Source: Microbacterium proteolyticum (GTDB lineage Bacteria > Actinomycetota > Actinomycetes > Actinomycetales > Microbacteriaceae). From it: a stretch of DNA of 64,000 nucleotides. The notes beneath the pieces are model-generated. The model was not told the origin of the DNA, did no database searches, and saw nothing but the letters and a program-made list of their open reading frames with translations. Location: contig NZ_JAUSZZ010000001.1 of the NCBI RefSeq assembly GCF_030818075.1, positions 1,240,001 to 1,304,000 of the forward strand, read 5' to 3'. Both the position numbers and the translations under genes were made by a program. Below, in pieces: positions 26,746-36,555 of this stretch. The stretch's first letter is position 1. Each line of letters opens with the position of its first letter.

Positions 26746-28323
26746 ATGAAGAGAAGAATCGCGCTCGCCGTCCTGGTCGCCGGCGCGCTCGCGCTCGCCG
26801 GCTGCTCCGGCGGTGGCGGCGATGAGACCGGCCCCGCAGACGTATCCATCCGCGTGGCCGTCACCGACCCGCAGCAACTCATCCCCGGCAGGCAGTCCAT
26901 CGCCTATGACTTCAACATGGCCGTGTGGTCTCCGCTGGCCTTCCTCCAGTCCGACGGGACTCTGCAGAACGTACAGGCCGAGTCCATCGAGTCGGACGAC
27001 GCTCAGACGTGGACGATCACGCTCCGCGACGGATGGACGTTCCACGACGGGACCCCTGTCACGGCGCAGAGCTACGTCGACTCCTGGAACGCCGTCGCGT
27101 ACGGCCCCAACGCCTTCGAGAACTCGGGGCAGTTGGCATCCATCGTCGGATACACCGATCTCAACCCCGCCGAGGGAACGCCGACGACCACGGCGATGTC
27201 AGGCCTGACCGTCGTCGACGACCTGACCTTCACGGTGGAGCTGGTCAGTCCCGACGGCCAGTTCCCGCTGCAGGTCACGCAGGCGCAGACCGCGTTCTTC
27301 CCGATGCCGGAATCGGCGTTGTCGGACTTCGACGCGTACAACGCGCACCCCGTGGGCAACGGACCGTTTCAGATGACGGGCGACTACGTCGAGAACGAGC
27401 CGATCACGGTTTCCGCGTATGACGGGTTCAAGGGCGAGGCCCCGACCGTCAATGAGATCACCTTCGTGCCCTACACCGACTCCGAGACCGCCTACACCGA
27501 CGTGCTCGCGGGCAACCTCGACGTCGCGGGCGTGCCGGCGAGCCGTCTCATCCAGGCGAGCAGCGACTTCGGAGACCGCCTCTATTCGTTCGAGGCGCCC
27601 GGCATCTCGTTCCTCGGCCTGCCCCTGTGGAACCCGCAATACCAAGACGTGCGCGTACGTCAGGCGCTGTCGATGGCGATCGACAGGCAGACGATCATCG
27701 ACCGCATCTACGGCGGTACGTACACCCCGGCCACCGCGTGGACCCCGGCCATCGAGCCCGGAACGCCGGTGGGGATCTGCGGCGAGTACTGCGATTACGA
27801 CCCCGACGCGGCGAAGGCACTTCTCGCTGAGGCGGGCGGATTCAGCGGTCCGCTCGAGATCACCTACCCGGGCGGTGGGGGCCTCGACCCCCTCTACGAG
27901 GCGATCGCCAACCAGCTGCGGCAGAACCTCGGCATCGACGCGACGGCCACTCCGACCGCGGACTGGGCCGAGTTCCTTCAGAAGCGCACGGATGCCAGCC
28001 TCACGGGGCCGTTCTTCTCGCGCTGGGGAGCCCTGTACCCGAGCCAGCAGGCGACGCTGCGGGTGTTCTTCATCGAGGGCGGCGGCTGCGCGAACTGCAT
28101 CCCCTTCTACAGCCCCCAGGTGAGCGCCGCCATGCAGACGGCCGACGCCGACCTGACGGGCGACGGCACCGCCTACGCCGACGTGCAGGAGATCATCCAG
28201 AAGGAGTTCCCCGCGGTGCCCCTGTTCTTCGAGACGTACTCCTACGTCACGTCGGAACGGGTCGCCGATCTCGTGAGTTCCCCGGTGGGCAACCCGACCT
28301 ATCGCGCGATCCAGTTGCGCTGA
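26746..28323 (+). CDS. Peptide ABC importer substrate-binding lipoprotein (SBP family 5)
   Basis: 525-residue receptor for the second importer. The signal peptide MKRRIALAVLVAGALALAGC ends in lipobox LAGC, followed by SGGGGDE. Family-5 features include TWTITLRDGWTFHDGTPVTA, GNGPFQMTGDYV, the central VRQALSMAIDRQTIIDRIY and DYDPDAAKALLAEAGG. ATG at 26746. It leads an operon (through 35286) that encodes two peptidase-like hydrolases, which argues that the ligand is a peptide. Confidence 0.93.
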   Translation: MKRRIALAVLVAGALALAGCSGGGGDETGPADVSIRVAVTDPQQLIPGRQSIAYDFNMAVWSPLAFLQSDGTLQNVQAESIESDDAQTWTITLRDGWTFHDGTPVTAQSYVDSWNAVAYGPNAFENSGQLASIVGYTDLNPAEGTPTTTAMSGLTVVDDLTFTVELVSPDGQFPLQVTQAQTAFFPMPESALSDFDAYNAHPVGNGPFQMTGDYVENEPITVSAYDGFKGEAPTVNEITFVPYTDSETAYTDVLAGNLDVAGVPASRLIQASSDFGDRLYSFEAPGISFLGLPLWNPQYQDVRVRQALSMAIDRQTIIDRIYGGTYTPATAWTPAIEPGTPVGICGEYCDYDPDAAKALLAEAGGFSGPLEITYPGGGGLDPLYEAIANQLRQNLGIDATATPTADWAEFLQKRTDASLTGPFFSRWGALYPSQQATLRVFFIEGGGCANCIPFYSPQVSAAMQTADADLTGDGTAYADVQEIIQKEFPAVPLFFETYSYVTSERVADLVSSPVGNPTYRAIQLR

Positions 28324-28383
28324 CCGCCCCGGCCGGCGCGCGGAGCCCCCACCGCGCGCCGGTCGTCGACCCACGGAATCCCC

Positions 28384-29724
28384 ATGCCTTCACTCACCGT
28401 CCCACCGCCCGCACTCACGGGCTTTCCCACGGTCGACGCCCTCGAGGCGGCTTTCCTCGCGCTGTCCGAGAGGGCGCCGCATCTGGTGCGCCGCCGCATC
28501 CTGGGCTCGTCGCGGCTGGGCGAGCCCATCGCCGTGTACGAGATCGGCGACGGACCCGCACACGCCGTCATCGCCGGGGGCGTGCACCCGAACGAGCCGA
28601 TCGGCTTCCACACCGCGCTCGCCCTCGCCGAGCGGCTCGTCGCCGACAAGGGCCTGCGCCACGAACTCGACATGACGTTCCACATCGTGCCGTGCATCGA
28701 CCCCGACGGCACCCGTTTGAACGAGGGATGGTTCGCCTCGCCCAGCGATCGCGGCGCCTACGGGCGGGCCTTCTACCGGCCGGCTCCCGACGAACAGGTC
28801 GAGTGGAGTTTTCCCCTCTCCTACAAGCGGCTGCACTTCGACCGGGTGCTCCCCGAGACCCGCGCCCTCGCCGACCTCTTCGACGCGCTCGAGCCGGCCC
28901 TGTTCGTGGGGCTGCACAACGCCGAGGTCGGCGGGGTGTACTTCTACGTCAGCCGCGACGACGAGGCGTTGGTGACCGAACTGTCGGCGATCCCCGCCCG
29001 CCACGACCTGCCGCTCGACAACGGCGAGCCCGAATCGCCCGACCTCGTGCGCCTGGGCGATGCCGTCTTCCGCTGCCCGACCGTCGCCGAGCGGTACGAC
29101 TACCTCGAGGGGCTCGGACTCGACCCACTCGCGGAGGCATCCGGCGGAGGGTCGGCCGACTACCTGCAGCGCTACGGCACGCTGATCATGGTCGCCGAAC
29201 TGCCGTACTGGACGCACGACGACGTCGTCGACGACGCACCGAGCGGGATGCCGTACAAGCGGGTCGTACAGGACCGCGCCGAGCGGCTGCGCGCGCTCGG
29301 CGGCACCCTGACGGGCGCGCTCTCGCGCGTCGACGCGTACGTGACGATCCCGAGCCCGATGTTGCGCGGGGCGCGAGCCTTCGCGCCGCTCATGACGGCC
29401 CTCGCCGACGCGGAAGACGAGCGGGCACGGCGCCTCGACATCGACCGCATCGCGACGCGGGCGGAGGTCTTTTCGAACGAGGATTCCGTGCGGTCCTTCC
29501 GCCTGCGGTTCGGGGGCATGCTCTTGCGGGCACTCGAGGTGGAGTGCGCGGCGGGCGTCGCCCACGACACGGTCCGCCGGGAGTGCGATGCGTTCCGCCG
29601 CGTGTACGAGGAGTGGGTCGCCGAGGCGGTACGCGTGCCGCTTCGCCCTCTCCCTCTCGCCGACCTCGTCGGCGTGCAGCTTGACGCCGTCCTCGCGGCG
29701 GCCCGCGCGGCGGTGACCGCGTGA
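28384..29724 (+). CDS. M14-type zinc carboxypeptidase-like protein
   Basis: 446-residue protein of the M14 (carboxypeptidase A / gamma-D-glutamyl peptidase) superfamily. Zinc ligands are H68 and E71 in GGVHPNEP and H178 in GLHNAEVGG; catalytic Glu is probably E272 in IMVAELPYW. The IDPDGTRLNEGWF loop is typical of M14 enzymes. No signal peptide is seen, so it should act in the cytoplasm on imported peptides. The extra C-terminal 150 residues are mostly helical and unlike classical carboxypeptidases. It sits between receptor and permease genes of a peptide importer and overlaps the permease start (29721), so transport and hydrolysis are co-expressed. Confidence 0.82.
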   Translation: MPSLTVPPPALTGFPTVDALEAAFLALSERAPHLVRRRILGSSRLGEPIAVYEIGDGPAHAVIAGGVHPNEPIGFHTALALAERLVADKGLRHELDMTFHIVPCIDPDGTRLNEGWFASPSDRGAYGRAFYRPAPDEQVEWSFPLSYKRLHFDRVLPETRALADLFDALEPALFVGLHNAEVGGVYFYVSRDDEALVTELSAIPARHDLPLDNGEPESPDLVRLGDAVFRCPTVAERYDYLEGLGLDPLAEASGGGSADYLQRYGTLIMVAELPYWTHDDVVDDAPSGMPYKRVVQDRAERLRALGGTLTGALSRVDAYVTIPSPMLRGARAFAPLMTALADAEDERARRLDIDRIATRAEVFSNEDSVRSFRLRFGGMLLRALEVECAAGVAHDTVRRECDAFRRVYEEWVAEAVRVPLRPLPLADLVGVQLDAVLAAARAAVTA

Positions 29725-30653
29725 GGTTCGCACGCGCCACGGGGCGCCGCCTGTTCGAGGTCGGCATCGTCTTCCTCGGCGTCACCTTCATCATCTACGC
29801 GATGGTGTGGGCTCTCCCGGGGGATCCGATCGCGGCGCTGGGCGGTGACCGTCCGCTCCCGCCCACGGTGGTCGCGGAACTACGTCGTCAGTTCCACCTC
29901 GACGATCCCCTGTTCCTGCAGTACCTGCGCTACCTCGCCGGTCTGCTCACGGGCGATCTGGGCACGACCTTCGACGGTGTGCCGGTGGCCGACCGGATGG
30001 CGGCGCGCTGGCCGGTGACGATCACCCTGGCCCTCACGGCGTGGGTGATCGAGGTCGTGCTGGGGGTTCTCCTCGGCCTGATGGCGGGGCTCCGTAAGAA
30101 CAGCTGGATCGATCGCGGTGTGCTCCTGACCACGATCCTCGCGACCTCGATCCCCATCTTCGTCGTCGCAGTGGGGGCGCAGCTCATTTTCGGCCTTCAG
30201 CTGAAGTGGCTGCCCATCGCGGGGACGACCGCGGGGTGGCCGACGGCGTACATCCTCCCGGCATCCGTCATCGCGATCTTCGGCCTCGCAGCCATCGCGC
30301 GCCTCATGCGCGGAAGCGTCATCGACACGCTCCAGTCCGACTTCGTGCGGACGCTGCGGGCGAAGGGCGTGCCGCGGCGCACCATCGTGGGCACGCACGT
30401 GATGCGCAACTCCGTCGCGCCCGTCCTCACCTTCGTCGCCATCGACCTGGGGTATCTGCTCGGCGGGGCCGTCGTGGTCGAGGGTGTGTTCAATCTGCCC
30501 GGGATCGGGCAGTTGCTGTTCACCGCCATCCGCACGCACGAGGGGCCTACGGTGGTGGGAGTCGGGACGACGCTGATCTTGATCTTCCTGGCGCTGAGCC
30601 TGCTGGTCGACCTCGTCAACTCCGCCCTCGACCCGAGGATCCGCCATGTCTGA
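29721..30653 (+). CDS. Peptide ABC importer permease (DppB-like)
   Basis: 310-residue membrane subunit. Helix 1 is VGIVFLGVTFIIYAMVWALPGDP with the classic GDP after it, then PLFLQYLRYLAGLLTGDLGTTFDGVPV of DppB proteins. The EAA coupling loop is IDTLQSDFVRTLRAKGVPRRTIVGTHV near residue 205. C-terminal VVVEGVFNLPGIGQLLFTAI is conserved. The GTG start overlaps the peptidase stop by four bases. Confidence 0.93.
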   Translation: MRFARATGRRLFEVGIVFLGVTFIIYAMVWALPGDPIAALGGDRPLPPTVVAELRRQFHLDDPLFLQYLRYLAGLLTGDLGTTFDGVPVADRMAARWPVTITLALTAWVIEVVLGVLLGLMAGLRKNSWIDRGVLLTTILATSIPIFVVAVGAQLIFGLQLKWLPIAGTTAGWPTAYILPASVIAIFGLAAIARLMRGSVIDTLQSDFVRTLRAKGVPRRTIVGTHVMRNSVAPVLTFVAIDLGYLLGGAVVVEGVFNLPGIGQLLFTAIRTHEGPTVVGVGTTLILIFLALSLLVDLVNSALDPRIRHV

Positions 30654-31536
30654 GATGATCGCCGCCACCGCACCCGACCAGCCGATCTTCGTCCACCGCG
30701 GCCTGTGGTCGGTGCTGCGTCGACGGATGACCTTCTGGGCGCCCGTCGCCGTCCTGGCCGTGCTGGGCCTGATCGCCATCGTTCCCGGTCCGATCGCGAT
30801 GCTGTTCGGCGGCGGGGACCCGCGCGCGTGCGATCTCGTCGACAGCGCCCTGCCGCCCGGCGCCGGCCATCCGTTCGGGACCGACCTGCAGGGGTGCGAC
30901 ATTTACGCGAACGTCGTCTTCGGCACACGCACATCGCTGTCGATCGGCCTGCTGACCACCGCGCTGTGCCTCGTCGTCGCCATCGTGCTCGGCACCATCG
31001 CCGGGTACGCGGGAGGTATCGCCGACACGATCATCTCGCGCCTGACCGACATCTTCCTGGGATTCCCGTTCATCCTGGGCGCGATCATCGTGCTCAACAG
31101 CCTCGGCAAGCCGGACCCTGTGCTCGTCTCGCTGGTGCTCGCCTTCTTCTCCTGGCCCACGATGGCCCGGCTTGTGCGGGGTGCCGTGCGCAGCGTCCGC
31201 GGCGCCGACTACGTTCGCGCGGCGTCCGTCATCGGGCTGTCGCCCGTGCAGATCGTCCTCCGGCACGTGCTTCCCAACGCGATCGGACCGGTGCTCGCCA
31301 TCGCCGCCACCTTCGTCGGAAGCGTCATCGTCGCCGAGTCGACACTGACCTTCCTCGGGGTGGGGCTGCGCGCCCCGACGATCTCGTGGGGTCTGCAACT
31401 GGCCAACGCGCAGTCGTACGTCGGCACGGCCCCACACATGCTCCTGTTCCCCGCGCTCTTCCTCAGCATCACCGTGCTGGCGCTCATCACGCTGGGCGAC
31501 ACCGTGCGCGACGCCCTCGACCCGAAAGGACGCTGA
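30646..31536 (+). CDS. Peptide ABC importer permease (DppC-like)
   Basis: 296-residue second membrane subunit. After a first helix APVAVLAVLGLIAIVPGPIA there is the family stretch HPFGTDLQGCDIYANVVFG. The EAA loop is RSVRGADYVRAASVIGLSPVQIVLRHVLP, and VAESTLTFLGVGLRAPTISWG closes the core. ATG at 30646 lies inside the end of the DppB-like gene. Partner of the preceding permease and of the fused ATPase at 33664. Confidence 0.93.
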   Translation: MSEMIAATAPDQPIFVHRGLWSVLRRRMTFWAPVAVLAVLGLIAIVPGPIAMLFGGGDPRACDLVDSALPPGAGHPFGTDLQGCDIYANVVFGTRTSLSIGLLTTALCLVVAIVLGTIAGYAGGIADTIISRLTDIFLGFPFILGAIIVLNSLGKPDPVLVSLVLAFFSWPTMARLVRGAVRSVRGADYVRAASVIGLSPVQIVLRHVLPNAIGPVLAIAATFVGSVIVAESTLTFLGVGLRAPTISWGLQLANAQSYVGTAPHMLLFPALFLSITVLALITLGDTVRDALDPKGR

Positions 31537-31538
31537 CC

Positions 31539-33065
31539 GTGTCGACCCCTTCCTCCGTCCCCGCCGCGACGCTCACCGATGCCACCGCCCCGGACGCCCC
31601 CGCCACCGCGCTCGGGTCCGCGTCGACGCTCGGGGACAGTGCGGCGACATCGGAAGCCGCCGCAGCCCGACGTGACGAGCTCCTCCGCGCGGGCGCCGCC
31701 TACGTCGCCCAGTGGATCGGCTTTCAGCACGAGCTGCGGGGGGTTCCCGGCATCCAGGTCGCGATCCGCCACCGCGGCGAGCTGCTGCTCGACGAGGCAT
31801 GGGGCGTCGCCGACGCCGCGACGTCCGAGCCGCTGACGACGCGCCATCTGTTCCGCATCGCTTCGCACTCGAAGACGTTCACCGCGACCGCGGTGCTGCA
31901 GCTCGTCGAACGGGGGATGCTGCGCCTCGACGACGCGCTCTCTCGATGGCTGCCCGACCTGGCGGATGCCGAGGTGGGCGCGGTCACCGTGCGCGAGCTG
32001 CTGGGGCACCAGGGCGGCGTCATCCGCGACGGCGTCGTCGCCGACTTCTGGCAGCGCGGGTTGCCGTTCCCGGATCGTGCCGAGATCCTTCGCATGGCGG
32101 CGGAGGAAGGGCGGGTGTTCGCCCCGAACGAGCACTTCAAGTATTCAAATGTCGGGTACTCGCTGCTGGGTCTCGTGATCGAGGCCGCGGCGGGGATCTC
32201 GTACGCGCAATACGTCGTCGACAACATCGTGCGGCCGCTCGGCCTCGACGATCTCGGACCCGAATGGGACCCCGACCGCGCCGACGACTTCGCCGCCGGT
32301 CACAGCGCAGCGCTTCAGGCGGGTGCGCCGCGGCGCGTGATCCCCCACGTCGACACTCGCGCCATGGCGGCGGCGACCGGGTGGTTCGGCACCGCGCGAG
32401 ACCTCTCGGCCTACCTCGCCGCGCACACGCCCGGCGACGACACCCTCGTCTCGGACGCGTCGAAGCGGCTGCTGCAGCGGCGGGAGTCCGACGTCGAGCA
32501 CGCCGGCGTCGTCCGGCACTATGGGCTCGGCTTCGACGTGCGCGACCTCGACGGCGTGGTCCTCATCGGGCACAGCGGAGGCTACCCCGGCCACATCACG
32601 CGCACGTGGCTCGACCTCGATGACGACATCGTCGTGAGCGTGCTGACCAACGCCATCGACGGGCCCGCCGACGTTCTCGCGACGGGGGCCGTCGGCATCC
32701 TGCGCCTGGCCCTCGCTCAACTCGACCGCGAGCCGGGTGAAGCCGAGACAACGGGGCGGTTCGCGAGTATGTGGAGCGTGGCCGACCTCGTCGACTTCGG
32801 CGGGGCCACCGTGGTGCTGCACCCGGCCGACCCCGATCCCGCCCGCTCCGCCGAGGTGCTCGACGTCGACGCCGACGGGACCCTGTGTCTGCCGACCCGC
32901 GCGAGCTTCGGGGCCACCGGGGAGCCCGTGAGCGTCGAGCGGGATGCCGCGGGCGGCGTCGACTCGATCCGGTTGAGCGGCATGTCGATGTGGCCCTTCG
33001 ACCGCTATCGCTACGCTCTGTCGACGGAGCAGCCGTCGGAGCTGCTGAAGGGGATGGCCCTGTGA
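31539..33065 (+). CDS. Serine hydrolase, beta-lactamase class C / peptidase S12 family
   Basis: 508-residue penicillin-binding-fold hydrolase. Active-site motifs: S109-x-x-K112 in RIASHSKTF, Y202-x-N in FKYSNVGYS and H345-x-G in LIGHSGGYPG. The first 45 residues are Ala/Thr/Ser-rich without a proper signal peptide, so the enzyme is probably cytoplasmic. A C-terminal domain of about 120 residues follows, as in D-aminopeptidase-type S12 enzymes. GTG at 31539 comes two bases after the permease stop. Within a peptide-importer operon beside an M14-type enzyme, a role in cleaving D-amino-acid-containing or cell-wall peptides is plausible but inferred. Confidence 0.84.
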   Translation: MSTPSSVPAATLTDATAPDAPATALGSASTLGDSAATSEAAAARRDELLRAGAAYVAQWIGFQHELRGVPGIQVAIRHRGELLLDEAWGVADAATSEPLTTRHLFRIASHSKTFTATAVLQLVERGMLRLDDALSRWLPDLADAEVGAVTVRELLGHQGGVIRDGVVADFWQRGLPFPDRAEILRMAAEEGRVFAPNEHFKYSNVGYSLLGLVIEAAAGISYAQYVVDNIVRPLGLDDLGPEWDPDRADDFAAGHSAALQAGAPRRVIPHVDTRAMAAATGWFGTARDLSAYLAAHTPGDDTLVSDASKRLLQRRESDVEHAGVVRHYGLGFDVRDLDGVVLIGHSGGYPGHITRTWLDLDDDIVVSVLTNAIDGPADVLATGAVGILRLALAQLDREPGEAETTGRFASMWSVADLVDFGGATVVLHPADPDPARSAEVLDVDADGTLCLPTRASFGATGEPVSVERDAAGGVDSIRLSGMSMWPFDRYRYALSTEQPSELLKGMAL

Positions 33066-33667
33066 CGGACGAAGAACGCGCCGAGACCGAACGCCCGCAC
33101 GCCGACATTCCGGCCACTGCCCCCTCCGATGTGCTCGACGAGGCCGTGAGCGCGTTCGTGGAGGACTTCGCGTACGCGTGGGGCGCCGCCGGTAACCCGC
33201 GGATGGAGGGCCGCGTCCTCGCGCTCCTGCTGATCGTCGACGAGCCCTACCTGTCGTCCGCCCGCATCGCCGACCTCCTGCAGGCGAGCGCGGGCGCGGT
33301 CTCGATGTCGACCCGGGCGCTGGTGAACCTCGGCTTCCTCAAACGCCACGCCATTCCCGGCGACCGCAGCCACTACTTCCGCACCGAGGACGACGTGTGG
33401 GGAGGCTTCCTCGCCGGTGAGCGCGACTACGTCCGCCGCATCAACTCGACCCTCGAGTTCGGACTCGACGTGCTCCCCGAGGACGCGTCGCGGCCGCGGA
33501 CGCGTCTGACCAATGCTCTGCGCTACATGACATGGCTCGTCGGGCACCACCGCAAGATGCTGGCCGAGTGGCAGGAGTACCGCGACAGCACCCTCGCCGC
33601 CGACGCATCGGCCACGCCCTCCGGGCCGACGCCCGCCGACGCCCTCGACGGGGAGCAGGGCTCGTGA
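33062..33667 (+). CDS. MarR/GbsR-like winged-helix regulator
   Basis: 201-residue regulator. Residues about 40-110 form a winged helix: EGRVLALLLIVDEPYLSSARIADLLQASAGAVSMSTRALVNLGFLKRHAIPGDRS, which matches the GbsR-type MarR branch where a dimer senses a small ligand. The C-terminal helical part RINSTLEFGLDVL-RLTNALRYMTWLVGHHRKML is the dimer arm. The GTG start overlaps the hydrolase stop (GTGA) and its stop overlaps the ATPase start, so it is embedded in the operon and probably controls it. Confidence 0.8.
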   Translation: MTDEERAETERPHADIPATAPSDVLDEAVSAFVEDFAYAWGAAGNPRMEGRVLALLLIVDEPYLSSARIADLLQASAGAVSMSTRALVNLGFLKRHAIPGDRSHYFRTEDDVWGGFLAGERDYVRRINSTLEFGLDVLPEDASRPRTRLTNALRYMTWLVGHHRKMLAEWQEYRDSTLAADASATPSGPTPADALDGEQGS

Positions 33668-35286
33668 CCGCTCCCGTGCTCGAGGTCACCGGCCTCGAGG
33701 TGGTCTTCGACGTCGGCGGCGAAGACGTCGTCGCCGTCTCGGGGCTCGACCTGACAGTCGGCCGCGGGGAGATCGTCGCGCTCGTGGGCGAGTCGGGCTC
33801 GGGCAAGAGCGTCAGCGCTCTCGCCCTCGTCGGGTTGCTCCCCGAGCGGGCGCGCGTGCGCGGCACCGCGCTGTTCGGGGGCGTCGACCTCCTCGCGCTC
33901 GATGAGAACCGCTTGAACGCGATCCGCGGCTCGCGCATCGCCGTCGTCTTCCAGGACCCGATGAACGCTCTCGATCCCGTCTTCCCCATCGGTCGTCAGA
34001 TCGACGAGGTGCTGCGCGTGCACCGACCTGGGATGGACCGCGCCGCGCGGCGGGCGCGCGTGATCGAGCTTCTGACGATGGTGGAGATTCCGGATGCCGC
34101 CGCGCGGGTGCGCTCCTACCCGCACCAGCTGTCGGGGGGTCAGGCGCAGCGCGTCATGATCGCGATGGCCCTGGCCTGCGATCCGGAACTCATCATCGCG
34201 GACGAGCCGACGACCGCGCTCGACGTCACCGTGCAGCGTGAGGTGCTCGACGTGATGCGGCGGCTACGCGAGCGCACCGGCACCGCCATGCTGCTCATCA
34301 CGCACGACATGGGCGTGGTCGCCGACATGGCCGACAGTGTCGTGGTCCTGCGCCGCGGCGAGGTGCAGGAGCGCGCCGACGTGCAGCGCATCTTCGACGC
34401 CCCGTCGGCTTCCTACACGCGCGAGCTGCTCTCCGCCGTTCCTCGCCTGGGCACCTCGGAGCGCACCGGGGTCGCCGCAGAGGGAGAGACCGTGCTCGAC
34501 GTCGAGGGGCTGACGGTCGTCTACGGCCGTGGGGCACGAGCCCTCACGGCCGTAGACGACGTGAGCCTGCGGATCGCTCGCGGACACACCACGGCCCTCG
34601 TCGGCGAGTCGGGATCGGGCAAGAGCACCATCGGCATGTGCGCGCTGGGGCTTGCCCCGATCACCTCGGGGCGTGTGCTCATCGACGGCGTCGACCTGCG
34701 CACCGCTCGCCGGACGGAGTCGCTCGCGGTCAAGCGGTCGGTCGGGGTCGTCTTCCAGAACTCCACCGCGGCGCTCGACCCCCGCATGAGCATCGGGGCG
34801 TCGATCGCCGAGCCGTTGCGGGCGCACACCTCCCTCTCGGGGCGTGAACGCGATGCGCGCGTGGCCGCGCTGTTGTCGGACGTCGAGCTCCCGGCATCCT
34901 GGGCCGGTCGTTTTCCACACGAGCTGTCGGGTGGTCAGCGCCAGCGCGTCGCGATCGCGCGGGCGATCGCGCTCGAGCCTCGGCTGTTGGTGGCGGATGA
35001 GCCCACGTCGGCGCTCGACGTGTCGGTGCAGGCGACCGTTCTCGACCTGGTGCGGCGGCTGCAGGAGGAGCTGCGGTTCGCGTGTCTGTTCATCAGCCAC
35101 GACCTCGCGGTCGTCGACCAGCTGAGCGACCGGGTCGTCGTGCTCCAACGGGGCCGGATCGTCGAGGAGGGCACGCGTCGCGAGGTGCTCACCTCCCCGC
35201 GCGAGGAGTACACCCGGGCGCTCATCGCCGCCGTGCCCGTCCCCGATCCGCGCGAGCAGGCGAGACGTCGCTCCGCGGCGGCCTGA
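33664..35286 (+). CDS. Fused DppD-DppF-type ABC ATPase for peptide import
   Basis: 540-residue protein with both ATPase domains of the importer. Domain 1: Walker A GESGSGKSV, signature LSGGQAQRV, Walker B LIIADEPTTALD, H-loop ITHDMGVVAD. Domain 2: Walker A GESGSGKST, signature LSGGQRQRV, Walker B LLVADEPTSALD, H-loop ISHDLAVVDQ. The same fused layout is seen in the frameshifted importer at 9466. The GTG start overlaps the regulator stop. Last gene of the operon. Confidence 0.93.
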   Translation: MTAPVLEVTGLEVVFDVGGEDVVAVSGLDLTVGRGEIVALVGESGSGKSVSALALVGLLPERARVRGTALFGGVDLLALDENRLNAIRGSRIAVVFQDPMNALDPVFPIGRQIDEVLRVHRPGMDRAARRARVIELLTMVEIPDAAARVRSYPHQLSGGQAQRVMIAMALACDPELIIADEPTTALDVTVQREVLDVMRRLRERTGTAMLLITHDMGVVADMADSVVVLRRGEVQERADVQRIFDAPSASYTRELLSAVPRLGTSERTGVAAEGETVLDVEGLTVVYGRGARALTAVDDVSLRIARGHTTALVGESGSGKSTIGMCALGLAPITSGRVLIDGVDLRTARRTESLAVKRSVGVVFQNSTAALDPRMSIGASIAEPLRAHTSLSGRERDARVAALLSDVELPASWAGRFPHELSGGQRQRVAIARAIALEPRLLVADEPTSALDVSVQATVLDLVRRLQEELRFACLFISHDLAVVDQLSDRVVVLQRGRIVEEGTRREVLTSPREEYTRALIAAVPVPDPREQARRRSAAA

Positions 35287-35346
35287 CACCCGGGCTCGGG
35301 CTCAGCGGTGGAACCCCGGGCCCGTGCCCTCGACCGGCATCGGCGA

Positions 35347-36538
35347 CTACAGCTTGTCGAGGTATGAGACCTCAATGCAGATGTCGTCGGCAGGTCGCCG
35401 ACCATGTCGAGGCTCAGCCCGGCCCGGACCACCATGCGCTGCACGGTGCGGTCGGACATGTCGTCGGGCAGCGGGTATGCGGGCACGAGCCAGTCGTGTG
35501 TGCGCAGCCGGTGGGAGAGGTGGTGCAGGTTCCAGTTCTCGGTGTAGCCCGGGCGCATGCGCCGCGCGAACACCGGCAGGTCGCTGCCGTCGCTGACGAG
35601 CTCGAACGGACCCATCTCCCCGATGCCGCGCGACAGGTGCAGCGCGACCTTCTGCAGACCCCGCTGCACGGTGGCGTACCCCTCGAAACCGAGCCGGAGG
35701 AACAGGGAGAACTGCAGCAGCACCCGGGGCGCGAGGAGTTCAGCGCGAACGTGGGCATGTCGCCGCCGAGATAGCTGGCCCGGAGCACAAAATCTTCAGG
35801 CAGCCACTTCTCTTCGCGCCAGATCCACCCGACACCGGGTAGACGCCGCCGTACTTGTGTCCCGAGCACGCGCTCGAGCCGGAAGTCCCACTCCAGCTCG
35901 GGCGGGAGGAACGGCGCGCCGTCGACGTGGATCGCGATGTCGAGGCCGGTCGTCTGCTCGATGGCATCCAGAAGCCTGGGAGATGGAAGCCACGGGCTTG
36001 CGCGCCCCCGTGTAAGTACCCCGATAACGGCGACGACCCCGATCGTGTTCTCGACGCAGTCGGCGAGGTCGTGGCCGTCGAACACCGGGTGCTCGTCGGT
36101 GACGGGGATGTAGCGCGCCTCGACGTCCCCGTAGTTGCAGAACTTCTCCCAGCACGCCTGCGCGGCACTGCTCATGACGAGGTTGGGCTTCTCGGTCGAC
36201 TTCCCGGCGGCGCGGCGCGCGTGCCGCCAACGGCGCTTCAGGGCGAGGCCGCCGAGCATGCACGCCTCCGCCGAGCCGATCGTCGAGGTGCCGGCGGCGC
36301 CGTCGACCGAGGGCGCGTGCCAGAGGTCGGCGAGCATGCGCCAGCACGTCCGCTCGATCTGTTCTTGTCGTACGCGTCGGCGGAGAGCCGGTCGGCGTGC
36401 TCGTCCATCCACGTGCCGACGAAGGTGTCGAGGTTCATGCGCGCGTTGCCGTCGAGCATCATCTCGTCGTGCACGATCTGATACGCCGTCTCGGGCCGTT
36501 CCGGGGTCCGCGGGAAGCGGTCGCGGGGGCGGCGCGTG
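35347..36538 (-). pseudogene. gadB: Glutamate decarboxylase remnant (gadB pseudogene)
   Basis: Minus-strand remains of a PLP-dependent glutamate decarboxylase. Recognisable blocks in family order but in changing frames: RPETAYQIVHDEMMLDGNAR, ADLWHAPSVDGAAGTSTIGS, ACMLGGLALKRRW, CVENTIGVVAVIGV, GTYTGA, GLDIAIHVDGA, LEWDFRLERV, GHKYGGVYP (PLP lysine), REEKWLPEDFVLRASYLGGD, FSLFLRLGFEGYATVQRG, and a C-terminus ending ADDICIEVSYLDKL with TAG at 35347. I count at least six frame changes, small internal losses (the SGG after HVD and the VSIN before SGHK), and no N-terminal 30-40 residues. The flanking genes are intact, so this is decay rather than general poor sequence. Acid-resistance decarboxylation is therefore lost. 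Confidence 0.88.
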
Positions 36539-36555
36539 GCCTCTAGCGTGGAGGG

